A stretch of DNA of 7,150 nucleotides from the NCBI GenBank assembly GCA_020217165.1, contig JAIWOE010000189.1:1-7150 (forward strand), given 5' to 3'. This DNA comes from Desulfovibrio sp. Lineage in GTDB: Bacteria; Desulfobacterota; Desulfovibrionia; Desulfovibrionales; Desulfovibrionaceae. Position 1 is the first letter of the stretch; each line of letters starts with the position of its first letter. This document shows, piece after piece, positions 1 to 5,909 of this stretch. The notes under the pieces were generated by a model that ran no database searches, was not told where the DNA came from, and worked only from the letters and a program-made list of their open reading frames with translations. The translations under genes were made by a program, and so were the position numbers.

Positions 1-133
1 CGCCCACCTCCAGGTGCACCACGTCCAGGCCAGCGCGCTGCATGGCCTGGGCTTTTTCAAGAATTTCCATCACATAAAACGGCTTGACCAGGGAGGACCG
101 GCGGGAAGGCGCCGGGGAAGCATGTCCTTGCAT
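1..133 (-). CDS. Class I/II PLP aminotransferase, N-terminal fragment (runs off left edge)
   Basis: Only the first 44 residues are inside the window; the rest lies beyond base 1. From the ATG at 133 the frame reads MQGHASPAPSRRSS and then LVKPFYVMEILEKAQAM, ending in LDVVHLEVG. This matches the N-terminal arm of fold-type I class I/II aminotransferases (aspartate/aromatic aminotransferase group), where a basic, proline-containing stretch precedes a helix and the 'V-x-L-x-x-G-E-P-D-F' strand. The next codon begins with G, which allows the expected Glu. Such enzymes are cytosolic, PLP-dependent and transfer amino groups between amino acids and 2-oxoacids; the substrate cannot be inferred from this piece. 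The start is uncertain: no clear Shine-Dalgarno precedes 133 and the frame stays open upstream to about 220, with an alternative GTG near 167. The gene diverges from the small gene at 277. Confidence 0.75.
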   Translation of the reverse strand, partial: MQGHASPAPSRRSSLVKPFYVMEILEKAQAMQRAGLDVVHLEVG

Positions 134-190
134 GGCATCACTCGTACAGCCTGCACGTCGTCCTGCCACGGGGGGAGGCCGTCCTGTGGC

Positions 191-219
191 TTGACCGACG
201 CCCAAGGCGCGGTTAGATG
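191..219 (+). promoter_or_regulatory. Possible sigma-70 promoter for the 277-516 gene
   Basis: TTGACC at 191-196 (5 of 6 to the -35 consensus) is followed after 17 bases by TAGATG at 214-219 (only 3 of 6 to the -10 consensus). It would give an untranslated leader of about 50 bases before the ATG at 277. The spacing is ideal but the -10 is poor, so this is tentative. Nothing else is recognisable in the 143-base divergent gap 134-276. Confidence 0.3.
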
Positions 220-276
220 ATGAGAGAGGGAAACGCCGGCGGCTGCCCCCAATGGCCACTCTCGGAGAGATGCATC

Positions 277-516
277 ATGGCAAACACCACCGATCTTGCG
301 TGGCAGTTCATCCTGGAAGGGGAGCAGTTCTCCACGAACAATATTTCCGACACCATGCGCCTGCAGTATGCCACCTACCGGCAGACCAGGCACCTGGGGG
401 AATCCCTGCCCCTGGCCCTGGATCCCGGCGAACGCCCCATCAAACCCATGATCTTCGTCACCGCCGGGGAGCTGCTGGAACAGCTGGCCGGGCGTCTCAT
501 CAGCCAGCGCGCCTGA
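277..516 (+). CDS. Small conserved-looking protein of unknown function (79 aa)
   Basis: The family is not recognised. The ATG at 277 is chosen because GGAGAG (264-269) lies eight bases upstream; the frame is open back to 217, but that extension reads as low-complexity leader. The product is soluble, with no signal peptide or TM segment. It starts MANTTDLAWQFILEGEQFS, has a polar middle (RLQYATYRQTRHLGESLP, about residues 28-45), a proline-bounded strand with PMIFVTAGELL (about 57-67) and a short amphipathic C-terminal helix. Codon use is that of a real gene (strong G/C third positions), and the overlapping longer frames lack such character. It stands alone, diverging from the aminotransferase and converging on the HD gene, with only 11 bases between the two stop codons. 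No function is proposed. Confidence 0.7.
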   Translation: MANTTDLAWQFILEGEQFSTNNISDTMRLQYATYRQTRHLGESLPLALDPGERPIKPMIFVTAGELLEQLAGRLISQRA

Positions 517-527
517 ACCTGTCCCCC

Positions 528-1352
528 TCAGCCCTGCCACTGGCGCAGGGCCTGGGTGCAGGCCGGCTCGGGCAGTGGCGTCCGCAATTGTGTTCGCACC
601 ACCTCTTGCAGCTGGCGCATGGCCTGGAGATCCGGCAGGGTATCCAGCAATCGATGAATATGCCCATGCTCGTCCAGCAGGGTCCGACTGCGGCTGAAGG
701 TGAGCTGACTCACCCACCCGCACAGCAGGATCTTGAAATCGTTCGTCCACTGCATGGCCGCGTAATTTCCTGACTTTCCTTGCAGAATGGTCTCCAGCAG
801 GGCCGGCGTGTACGCCTGCGGATCCTCCTTCACATGCAGGGTGACCACGGGGTTGGAGGCGTCCGGCGAGCTGAAATGCCCGGCCATGACCCGGATGATG
901 TCCAGCTTGTCCGCATCGCGCACCACCTCTGCCAGACACCGCAGCACCGGGGAGATGCCCCGGGGCAGTTCGCGCCGGTTGTGCAGTATGACGGCCGCCT
1001 GCACCAGGCGCCGGGCCCGGGCCTCCATGCCTGCGCAGGCCCGCTCCTTGCGCAGATGCCGCGCCCCCAGGCGGGCGTGGTTTTCGGATTTGCCGTCGTG
1101 GAAGGTCTTGTACTGCATATATTGGGGAAACCGTCCAAAATCATGCAGCAGGCCCGCGGCCACACACAGGCGGCGCGGGGCATCGGGCAGGGCCAGGGAC
1201 TCGGCAATGGCCCGGGCATTGGCCATCACCTGCCAGGAATGCTCGCGCTTGAGTTCAATGTTGAACGCATCTTCCGCCGACCCCTGACAGTGACGGGCCA
1301 CGAAGGCCTCAAACACCTCCGCCAAATCCCCCAGCTCGGATTGGTGCAGCAT
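528..1352 (-). CDS. HD-domain metal-dependent phosphohydrolase-like protein (274 aa)
   Basis: The protein carries the HD-superfamily metal site: His38 (REHS), His70-Asp71 (GLLHDFGRF), His92 in the segment after FHDGKSE, His124 (VILHN) and Asp146/Asp148 (RDADKLD). HD proteins are cytosolic phosphohydrolases, usually acting on nucleotides or cyclic nucleotides; the substrate here cannot be told. There is no HD-GYP signature, receiver or membrane segment, so it is a single-domain protein with an extra C-terminal region (about 165-274) that is helical and without a recognised family. The ATG at 1352 has GGAG in the preceding gene's last codons at a suitable distance. It lies two bases after the stop of the small membrane-protein gene, so the two are probably one transcript and may be translationally coupled. 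It converges on the 79-aa gene. Confidence 0.85.
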   Translation of the reverse strand: MLHQSELGDLAEVFEAFVARHCQGSAEDAFNIELKREHSWQVMANARAIAESLALPDAPRRLCVAAGLLHDFGRFPQYMQYKTFHDGKSENHARLGARHLRKERACAGMEARARRLVQAAVILHNRRELPRGISPVLRCLAEVVRDADKLDIIRVMAGHFSSPDASNPVVTLHVKEDPQAYTPALLETILQGKSGNYAAMQWTNDFKILLCGWVSQLTFSRSRTLLDEHGHIHRLLDTLPDLQAMRQLQEVVRTQLRTPLPEPACTQALRQWQG

Positions 1353-1354
1353 GA

Positions 1355-1684
1355 CTATTGCTCCGGCGTGCCGGATGACGCGGGAAGTTCCGTCGCCCCG
1401 GGCGGATTTTCTGCGGCCTTGGCGGCGGCTTCCGCATCCAGCAGGGCCTGGCGTTCGCGCGCTTCACGGGCCTTGGCTTCCTGGATGGTCTCCAGCCCTT
1501 CGGGACGCAGCCGCCCCCCGGGGCCGAACAGGGCACGCAGGTACAGGATCACACCGCCAAAGATGACGGCCACAAAGGCTATCTTGGCCACAAAGGGCCA
1601 GAAGCCCATGGGATACGCGGCGTCGAAGGGCCAGAACTCCCAGCCCGATGCGGCCGTGAGGGTGATGACGAGGGCTGTATGCAT
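1355..1684 (-). CDS. Small single-TM membrane protein of unknown function (109 aa)
   Basis: The family is not recognised. Residues about 33-53 (AKIAFVAVIFGGVILYLRALF) form one strong membrane helix. It is preceded by an aromatic stretch in which a W-x-F-W-P-F motif (residues 15-20) is partly repeated as G-F-W-P-F (27-31). Residues about 63-92 are rich in Glu, Lys, Arg and Ala and look like an amphipathic helix or short coiled coil, followed by a Pro/Ser-rich tail. A short N-out or signal-anchor topology with a cytosolic tail is inferred. The frame is open to 1879, but that extension is Cys/Pro-rich, non-conserved in look, and would overlap the promoter at 1833-1862. I therefore chose the ATG at 1684, although its ribosome binding site is weak. 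Its stop is two bases before the HD gene, suggesting joint expression and perhaps a membrane-tethered partner role. Confidence 0.65.
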   Translation of the reverse strand: MHTALVITLTAASGWEFWPFDAAYPMGFWPFVAKIAFVAVIFGGVILYLRALFGPGGRLRPEGLETIQEAKAREARERQALLDAEAAAKAAENPPGATELPASSGTPEQ

Positions 1685-1832
1685 GGGATCTACGTGGTGC
1701 AGCAGGCCAGAATGGGTTGGTTTGGATGGACAGACGGACGATTGCGGACGGATGCGGAACACGCTCCCCGCATGGTGTAGCCCCTGGCGACGGCAAATGC
1801 AAGGGTCACAAGGGCAGGACCCAAATCCACAC

Positions 1833-1862
1833 AGTATGCCATGTTTTTGCCCTTCCTGGCAA
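1833..1862 (-). promoter_or_regulatory. Probable sigma-70 promoter for the membrane-protein/HD unit
   Basis: Read on the minus strand, TTGCCA (1862-1857; 5 of 6) is followed after 18 bases by CATACT (1838-1833; 4 of 6), preceded by TGG, an extended -10. Transcription would start near 1826, giving a leader of roughly 140 bases before the ATG at 1684. Its -35 box directly abuts that of the divergent promoter. Confidence 0.5.
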
Positions 1863-1892
1863 TTGACGCCTCCGTCCATCCGTGGTTACTAT
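1863..1892 (+). promoter_or_regulatory. Probable sigma-70 promoter for the receiver gene
   Basis: TTGACG (1863-1868; 5 of 6) is followed after 18 bases by TACTAT (1887-1892; 4 of 6). A start near 1900 gives a leader of about 40 bases before the ATG at 1939. This lies back to back with the minus-strand promoter at 1833-1862. Confidence 0.5.
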
Positions 1893-1938
1893 GCGTCCTG
1901 CCTCATTTTTTGCACACATCCTTACCGGAGCAGGGTGC

Positions 1939-2352
1939 ATGAAGTTCCTGATTGTTGATGACGACTTCGACAGCCGCAAACTGTTGCAGAAGATCCTCCA
2001 TCCATTTGGCTATGTTGATATCGCCGTGGACGGGGAAGAAGGCGTGGAGGCCTTCCGCGCCGCCTGCAAGGAAGGCGAGCCGTATGATCTGGTGTGTCTG
2101 GACATCCTTATGCCTAACATGGATGGCCAGAAGGCCCTGCGCGAAATCCGCGAGGTGGAGCGCGAACTCTTGGGCGAAGGCTGCCGGCACGCCAAAGTCA
2201 TCATGATCAGCGGGCTGGACGACAATCGCGAGGTGCACGACGCCTTTTTCCTGGGCGACGCAACTTCCTACATTGTTAAGCCCATCAGAAAGCAGCTGCT
2301 CCTGGAAGAAATCGCCGCCCTGGGCCTGACCTTGGCCCCCCTCGGCGAATAG
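1939..2352 (+). CDS. Stand-alone CheY-like response regulator receiver (137 aa)
   Basis: The whole protein is one receiver (REC) domain with no output domain. The acidic pocket is DDD at residues 7-9 (FLIVDDDFDSR), the phospho-acceptor is Asp55 (CLDILMPNMDG), the switch hydroxyl is Ser91 (VIMISG) and the conserved lysine is Lys114 (YIVKP). All residues needed for aspartyl phosphorylation are therefore present. Single-domain receivers act by protein contact, as in chemotaxis-type signalling, phosphorelay or anti-sigma switching; the partner kinase and target are not in the window. The ATG at 1939 is preceded by GGAG (1927-1930) and fits the family N-terminus exactly, so the in-frame codons back to 1882 are excluded. 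It has its own promoter and lies 223 bases before gcvH on the same strand. Read-through into the gcv genes is possible, as no clear terminator separates them. Confidence 0.92.
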   Translation: MKFLIVDDDFDSRKLLQKILHPFGYVDIAVDGEEGVEAFRAACKEGEPYDLVCLDILMPNMDGQKALREIREVERELLGEGCRHAKVIMISGLDDNREVHDAFFLGDATSYIVKPIRKQLLLEEIAALGLTLAPLGE

Positions 2353-2373
2353 CCTGCCCGGATCATACCCTTT

Positions 2374-2430
2374 CGGACGCGACGCCCATGCGCCGCCATG
2401 CGCCTGCGTATTGCACCCGCGCCGCGTCCG
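2374..2430. repeat. Short inverted and direct repeats upstream of gcvH
   Basis: CGGACGCG (2374-2381) and its exact reverse complement CGCGTCCG (2423-2430) flank a tandem pair of CCATGCGCC (2386-2394 and 2396-2404, ten-base period). This sits between the receiver stop and the gcv promoter region. It could be an operator or a weak stem; in GC-rich DNA, chance is also possible. Confidence 0.35.
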
Positions 2431-2470
2431 GGGGGTGACAAAAACTTCTCCACTTGCCCACTCAGACGGC

Positions 2471-2499
2471 TTGCAGTTGCGCCGCCGCGCACGTATGAA
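2471..2499 (+). promoter_or_regulatory. Tentative promoter for the gcvH-gcvPA-gcvPB operon
   Basis: TTGCAG (2471-2476) and TATGAA (2494-2499; 4 of 6 to the -10) are 17 bases apart, leaving a leader of about 70 bases before gcvH. The -35 is weak (3 of 6). No glycine-riboswitch core is seen between here and gcvH. Confidence 0.3.
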
Positions 2500-2564
2500 A
2501 CGCCATGGGCCAGGATCACTCGCCGTGCTCGCCGGGGGACGCGTTTTCTTTTTCCTTATCTTTT

Positions 2565-2570
2565 AGGAGG
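2565..2570 (+). promoter_or_regulatory. Strong gcvH ribosome binding site
   Basis: A perfect AGGAGG stands five bases before the gcvH ATG at 2576, after a T-rich, unstructured leader segment (2544-2564). This is the strongest Shine-Dalgarno in the window and fixes the gcvH start. Confidence 0.85.
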
Positions 2571-2575
2571 AATGT

Positions 2576-2953
2576 ATGATTCCTGATGATCTGCTGTACA
2601 CCAAAACGCATGAATGGGTCCGCATGGAGGACGACGAAGCCGTGGTGGGCATCACCCATTTTGCCCAGTCCCAGCTTGGCGACCTCACCTTCGTGGAACT
2701 GCCCAAGGTGGGCGACACCGTGACCGCCGGCGAGGAAATGGGCTCCGTGGAGTCCGTCAAGGCGGCCAGCGAAATCTATTCCCCCGTGGATGGCGAGGTG
2801 GTGGCCGTGAATGAAGAGCTTGCGGATACCCCTGAAGCCATTAACGAAGATCCGTATGGCGAAGGTTGGATGGTGCGCGTGCGCGTGACTGGCGGCCAGC
2901 CCTCCGACGGCCTGCTCACGCCCGAGGAGTACGCCGAGCTGCTTGAAGAATAA
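2576..2953 (+). CDS. gcvH: Glycine cleavage system H protein (lipoyl carrier)
   Basis: GcvH carries the aminomethyl intermediate on a lipoyl-lysine between the P, T and L proteins of the glycine cleavage complex in the cytosol. The 125-aa length is typical. The N-terminus is the classic YTKTHEWVR (residues 8-16), followed by [20 protein letters not shown] (24-43). The lipoylation site is Lys62 within [20 protein letters not shown], and the C-terminus has the usual P-E-E-Y-x-x-L-L ending. The gene is complete and intact. It is first in a three-gene operon, 27 bases before gcvPA, and has the strongest ribosome binding site, which fits the need for H protein in excess. Family assignment is secure. 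Confidence 0.97.
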   Translation: MIPDDLLYTKTHEWVRMEDDEAVVGITHFAQSQLGDLTFVELPKVGDTVTAGEEMGSVESVKAASEIYSPVDGEVVAVNEELADTPEAINEDPYGEGWMVRVRVTGGQPSDGLLTPEEYAELLEE

Positions 2954-2980
2954 CCAAACCCAAAAGGATCGGCCACCTTC

Positions 2981-4312
2981 ATGCCATACATTCCCCATAC
3001 TCCTGAGCAGACGCAGGAGATGCTCAAGGTGGTGGGCGTGGCGTCCCTGGAGGCGTTGTTCCAGGACATCCCCGCCTCCATGCGGCCCAGGTCGTTCAAC
3101 CTCCCCGACGGCATGAGCGAGCACGCCGTCTGCGCCCGGCTGGAAGAGCTGGCCCGCGCCAACAAGACGGACGTGATCAGCTTTCTGGGAGGCGGGTTCT
3201 ACGACCATCATATCCCGGCCATCGTAGACGCCCTCTCCTCCCGCGGCGAATTCCTCACCGCCTACACGCCCTACCAGGCCGAGGCCTCCCAGGGCAGCCT
3301 GCAGGCCATTTTTGAATACCAGACCGCCGTATGCCGGCTGCTGGACATGGATTGCGCCAATGCCAGCGTATACGATGGCGGCTCGGCCCTGTTCGAGGCC
3401 TGCATGATGGCCGTGCGAGCCACCAAGCGCTCCCGCCTGGTGGTGGACGAGTGTCTTTCCCCCATTTATCGAACCATGCTGGCTACCTACACCACCAACC
3501 TGCAGTTGGAGCTGGTGACGGTGCCCCATGGCGGAGGCGTCTCCAACGTGCAGGCGCTAGTGGACGCCATGGACGACCGGACCGCCGCCATGGTGGTGCA
3601 GAATCCCACGTTCTTCGGCACCATTCATGATTACACCGCCCTCTTCGCCCAGGCCAAGGCCAAGGGCGTGGTGAGTGTGCTGGCCGCCTACCCGGTGCTG
3701 CAATCCATTCTGAAAACCCCGGGCCAGATGGGGGCGGATGTGGCCGTGGCCGAGGGCCAGAGCCTGGGCCTGCCCCTCTCCTTTGGCGGGCCGTACCTGG
3801 GCATCATGACCTGCTCGCGGGACCTCGTGCGCCAGATGCCCGGACGCATCGTGGGCCGCACCGTGGATCACCAGGGCCGCACGGGCTACGTGCTCACCCT
3901 GCAGGCGCGCGAGCAGCACATCCGCCGGGCCAAGGCCACGTCAAACATCTGTTCCAACCAGGCCCTGTGCGCTTTCCGGGCGTATGTCACCCTGTGTGTG
4001 CTCGGCCCCCAGGGGCTGGCCCGCATGGCGGAAGATGCCGTGGACAAGGCCCACTACGCCGCCACCCGCCTGGCCGCCCTCCCCGGGGTGCGGCTGCTTG
4101 CCGACGCGCCCTTTGGCAACGAATTTGCCGTGGTGTTGCCCAAAAACGCCCATGAGGTGGTGGACAAATGCGCCAGCCGTGGCCTGGTGCCGGGCTTCCC
4201 CCTGGGCGGCTACTATGCCGGGATGGAGCATGTCCTGCTGGTGGCCTGCACCGAAAAGACCAGCCGGGAGCAGATCGGCCACCTGGCAGAAATGGTGGGA
4301 GGCATGCTGTGA
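2981..4312 (+). CDS. gcvPA: Glycine dehydrogenase (decarboxylating) subunit 1
   Basis: This is the N-terminal-half subunit of the split P-protein. With GcvPB it decarboxylates glycine and passes the aminomethyl group to lipoyl-GcvH. The length of 443 aa is normal. Signatures in order: MPYIPHTP at the N-terminus; FLGGGFYDHHIPA (68-80); TPYQAEASQGSLQAIFEYQT (96-115); the NPTFFG segment (208-213); SFGGPYLGI (267-275); and REQHIRRAKATSNICSNQAL (310-329), a hallmark of the family. This subunit has the aminotransferase-like fold but not the PLP lysine, as expected. An AGGA at 2965-2968 is a somewhat distant ribosome binding site. The TGA stop overlaps the gcvPB start by four bases. The gene is complete. 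Confidence 0.96.
   Translation: MPYIPHTPEQTQEMLKVVGVASLEALFQDIPASMRPRSFNLPDGMSEHAVCARLEELARANKTDVISFLGGGFYDHHIPAIVDALSSRGEFLTAYTPYQAEASQGSLQAIFEYQTAVCRLLDMDCANASVYDGGSALFEACMMAVRATKRSRLVVDECLSPIYRTMLATYTTNLQLELVTVPHGGGVSNVQALVDAMDDRTAAMVVQNPTFFGTIHDYTALFAQAKAKGVVSVLAAYPVLQSILKTPGQMGADVAVAEGQSLGLPLSFGGPYLGIMTCSRDLVRQMPGRIVGRTVDHQGRTGYVLTLQAREQHIRRAKATSNICSNQALCAFRAYVTLCVLGPQGLARMAEDAVDKAHYAATRLAALPGVRLLADAPFGNEFAVVLPKNAHEVVDKCASRGLVPGFPLGGYYAGMEHVLLVACTEKTSREQIGHLAEMVGGML
4297..4311 (+). promoter_or_regulatory. gcvPB ribosome binding site and GTG start inside gcvPA
   Basis: GGGAGG (4297-4302) lies six bases before GTG (4309-4311). The GTGA tetranucleotide (4309-4312) is both the gcvPB start and the gcvPA TGA stop. 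This fixes a GTG start and indicates translational coupling, which helps keep the two subunits at a 1:1 ratio. Confidence 0.8.
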
Positions 4313-5754
4313 GAACCATCTTTGCCAAGTCCGTTCCCGGCCGCGCCGGCACCCTGCCCGATGCCCCGGCCGCGCCGGCCGCCGCCCATCTGCCCCAGGA
4401 CCTGCTGCGTCCCGCCGCACCCCGGCTGCCCGAGGTCTCGGAGCTGGACGTCATGCGCCACGTGAGCGAGCTGTCCCGCCGCAACTTCGGGGTGGATACC
4501 AACTTCTACCCCCTGGGCTCCTGCACCATGAAGTACAATCCCCGCTTCATGGAATATGTGGCCAGCCTGGACGGCTTTACCAAACTGCACCCCCTCATGG
4601 CCCAGCTGCGTGGCGCCGGGCACTTTACCCAGGGCGCCCTGGAAGTGCTCTATGAAACCGAGCGGCTGCTGTGCGAAATCACCGGCATGGCCGCCTTCAC
4701 CCTGCACCCCATGGCCGGGGCCCATGGCGAACTCACCGGCGTCATGTGCATCGCGGCCTATCATCGGGACAAGGGCAACCACAAGACCAAGGTCATTTGT
4801 CCGGACTCCGCCCACGGCACCAACCCCGCCACCGCGGCCCTGGCCGGCTACGACGTGGTGAACATCGCCTCCGTGGACGGCATGATCGATCCCGAACACT
4901 TGGAGAACGCCCTGGATGACGACGTGGCCGCGGTGATGATGACCTGCCCCAACACCCTGGGACTGTTCGAACATCACCTGGACCGCATTGTGGCCCTCAC
5001 CCATGCCAAGGATGCCCTGCTCTACTACGACGGCGCCAACCTCAACGCCATCCTGGGCAAGATGCGCGTGGGCGACGTGGGCTTTGACGTGGTGCACCTG
5101 AACCTGCACAAAACCTTCGCCACCCCTCACGGCGCCGGCGGCCCCGGTGCAGGGCCGGTGGGCGTGGCGGAACGGCTGGCGCCCTTCCTGCCCATCTCCC
5201 GCGTGGTCAAGCTCAAGGATGGCCGGTTCTTTTTGGACTACGACTACCCCAAGTCCATCGGCTACATGGCCCCCTTTTACGGCAACTTCGGCGTGGTCTT
5301 GAAGGCCTATGCCTACATCCTGCGCCAGGGCCGCGAAGGCCTGACCCGGGTGAGCGAATATGCCGTGCTCAACGCCAACTACATGCGCAAGCGTCTGGAA
5401 TCCCATGTGGAGATTCCCTATGACCGCATTTGCATGCACGAATTCGTGGCTTCGGCCGTGGCCCAGGCCAAGCGCGGCGTCAAGGCCCTGGATGTGGCCA
5501 AGGCCCTGCTGGACAAGGGGCACCATGCCCCCACGGTCTACTTTCCGCTCATCGTCAAGGAATGCCTGATGTTCGAGCCCACGGAGACCGAGAGCCGCGA
5601 AACCCTGGACCGCTTTGTGGATGATCTCATCGACATACTCACCCTAGCCGAAAGCGATCCCGCCGCCCTGCAGCACGCGCCGCACACCACTCCCGTGGGA
5701 CGCCTGGACGAAACCAAGGCTGCCCGGGACATGATCCTGACCGACGACGCCTGA
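4309..5754 (+). CDS. gcvPB: Glycine dehydrogenase (decarboxylating) subunit 2, PLP-binding
   Basis: This is the C-terminal-half, PLP-bearing subunit of the split P-protein, 481 aa from the GTG at 4309. Signatures: PEVSELDVMRH (41-51), NFYPLGSCTMKYNPRF (65-80), HPMAGAHGELTG (133-144), PDSAHGTNPAT (165-175), GMIDPEHLE (191-199), the PLP lysine Lys268 in HLNLHKTFATPHGAGGPG, and the C-terminal APTVYFPLIVKECLMFEPTE (407-426). The family's usual H-G-G-G-G-P-G loop after the lysine reads H-G-A-G-G-P-G here (Ala276). An upstream in-frame extension to 4168 exists but lies inside gcvPA and is rejected, because the GTG has a good ribosome binding site and gives the normal length. Residues 11-30 are Ala/Pro-rich, encoded by a GC-rich repeat. 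It is the last gene of the operon, followed by a terminator. Confidence 0.96.
   Translation: MRTIFAKSVPGRAGTLPDAPAAPAAAHLPQDLLRPAAPRLPEVSELDVMRHVSELSRRNFGVDTNFYPLGSCTMKYNPRFMEYVASLDGFTKLHPLMAQLRGAGHFTQGALEVLYETERLLCEITGMAAFTLHPMAGAHGELTGVMCIAAYHRDKGNHKTKVICPDSAHGTNPATAALAGYDVVNIASVDGMIDPEHLENALDDDVAAVMMTCPNTLGLFEHHLDRIVALTHAKDALLYYDGANLNAILGKMRVGDVGFDVVHLNLHKTFATPHGAGGPGAGPVGVAERLAPFLPISRVVKLKDGRFFLDYDYPKSIGYMAPFYGNFGVVLKAYAYILRQGREGLTRVSEYAVLNANYMRKRLESHVEIPYDRICMHEFVASAVAQAKRGVKALDVAKALLDKGHHAPTVYFPLIVKECLMFEPTETESRETLDRFVDDLIDILTLAESDPAALQHAPHTTPVGRLDETKAARDMILTDDA
4336..4379. repeat. 15-bp direct repeat at the 5' end of gcvPB
   Basis: CCCGGCCGCGCCGGC occurs at 4336-4350 and again at 4365-4379, offset by 29 bases, so the copies are read in different frames (PGRAG and APAAPA). 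It encodes the low-complexity N-terminal segment of GcvPB. Confidence 0.6.
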
Positions 5755-5764
5755 GACATCATGC

Positions 5765-5800
5765 CGGGGGAAGACCGTTCCGAAGAATGGCCTTCCCCCG
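5765..5800 (+). terminator. Terminator of the gcv operon
   Basis: CGGGGGAAG (5765-5773) pairs perfectly with CTTCCCCCG (5792-5800). Inside it, CCGTTC pairs with GAATGG (one G-U), capped by a CGAA loop. The hairpin starts ten bases after the gcvPB stop and is followed by TTCTCTC. The T-tract is broken, so termination may be partial, but the stem is very stable. Confidence 0.75.
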
Positions 5801-5857
5801 TTCTCTCACCAAAGAATTTTGTTGAAATTGCAACGTGCTATCAAGACACTGATAGGG

Positions 5858-5884
5858 AAGCGCGCAAGGGGGAGGCGCCTTTTT
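5858..5884 (+). terminator. Weak second hairpin followed by a T-run
   Basis: AAGCGC (5858-5863) can pair with GCG-C-CTT (5875-5881, one bulged C), with the last bases merging into a run of five T (5880-5884). It may back up the gcv terminator or end a short transcript from the AT-richer stretch before it. The stem is marginal. Confidence 0.25.
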
Positions 5885-5909
5885 CCAACAGGGATCCCCT
5901 CCCGAAACG

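Noticed and set aside
531..551. GCCCTGC/GCAGGGC hairpin as terminator of the 79-aa gene
   Set aside because: The stem is perfect, but it lies inside the HD coding sequence and no T-tract follows on either strand. It may be a chance structure.
70..939. 289-codon minus-strand frame overlapping both the HD gene and the aminotransferase start
   Set aside because: It is a shifted reading of the HD gene and crosses the 79-aa gene antisense. The aminotransferase signature lies in another frame.
1684..1879. N-terminal extension of the small membrane protein to the ATG at 1879
   Set aside because: The extension is Cys/Pro/His-rich with no domain and would place the start upstream of the best promoter.
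780..1958. 392-codon plus-strand frame opposite the HD and membrane-protein genes
   Set aside because: Composition is that of antisense GC-rich DNA with no motif, while the opposite strand has an intact HD-domain protein with all metal ligands.
2500..2575. Glycine riboswitch before gcvH
   Set aside because: Glycine riboswitches are common upstream of gcv genes, but no recognisable core elements or tandem aptamer structure are visible in 2353-2575.
4213..5526. 437-codon open frame on the minus strand opposite gcvPB (and a 337-codon one at 2516-3529 opposite gcvH/gcvPA)
   Set aside because: They read antisense to secure genes, are rich in His/Gly/Ala/Val as expected from mirrored GC-rich codons, and contain no recognisable domain.
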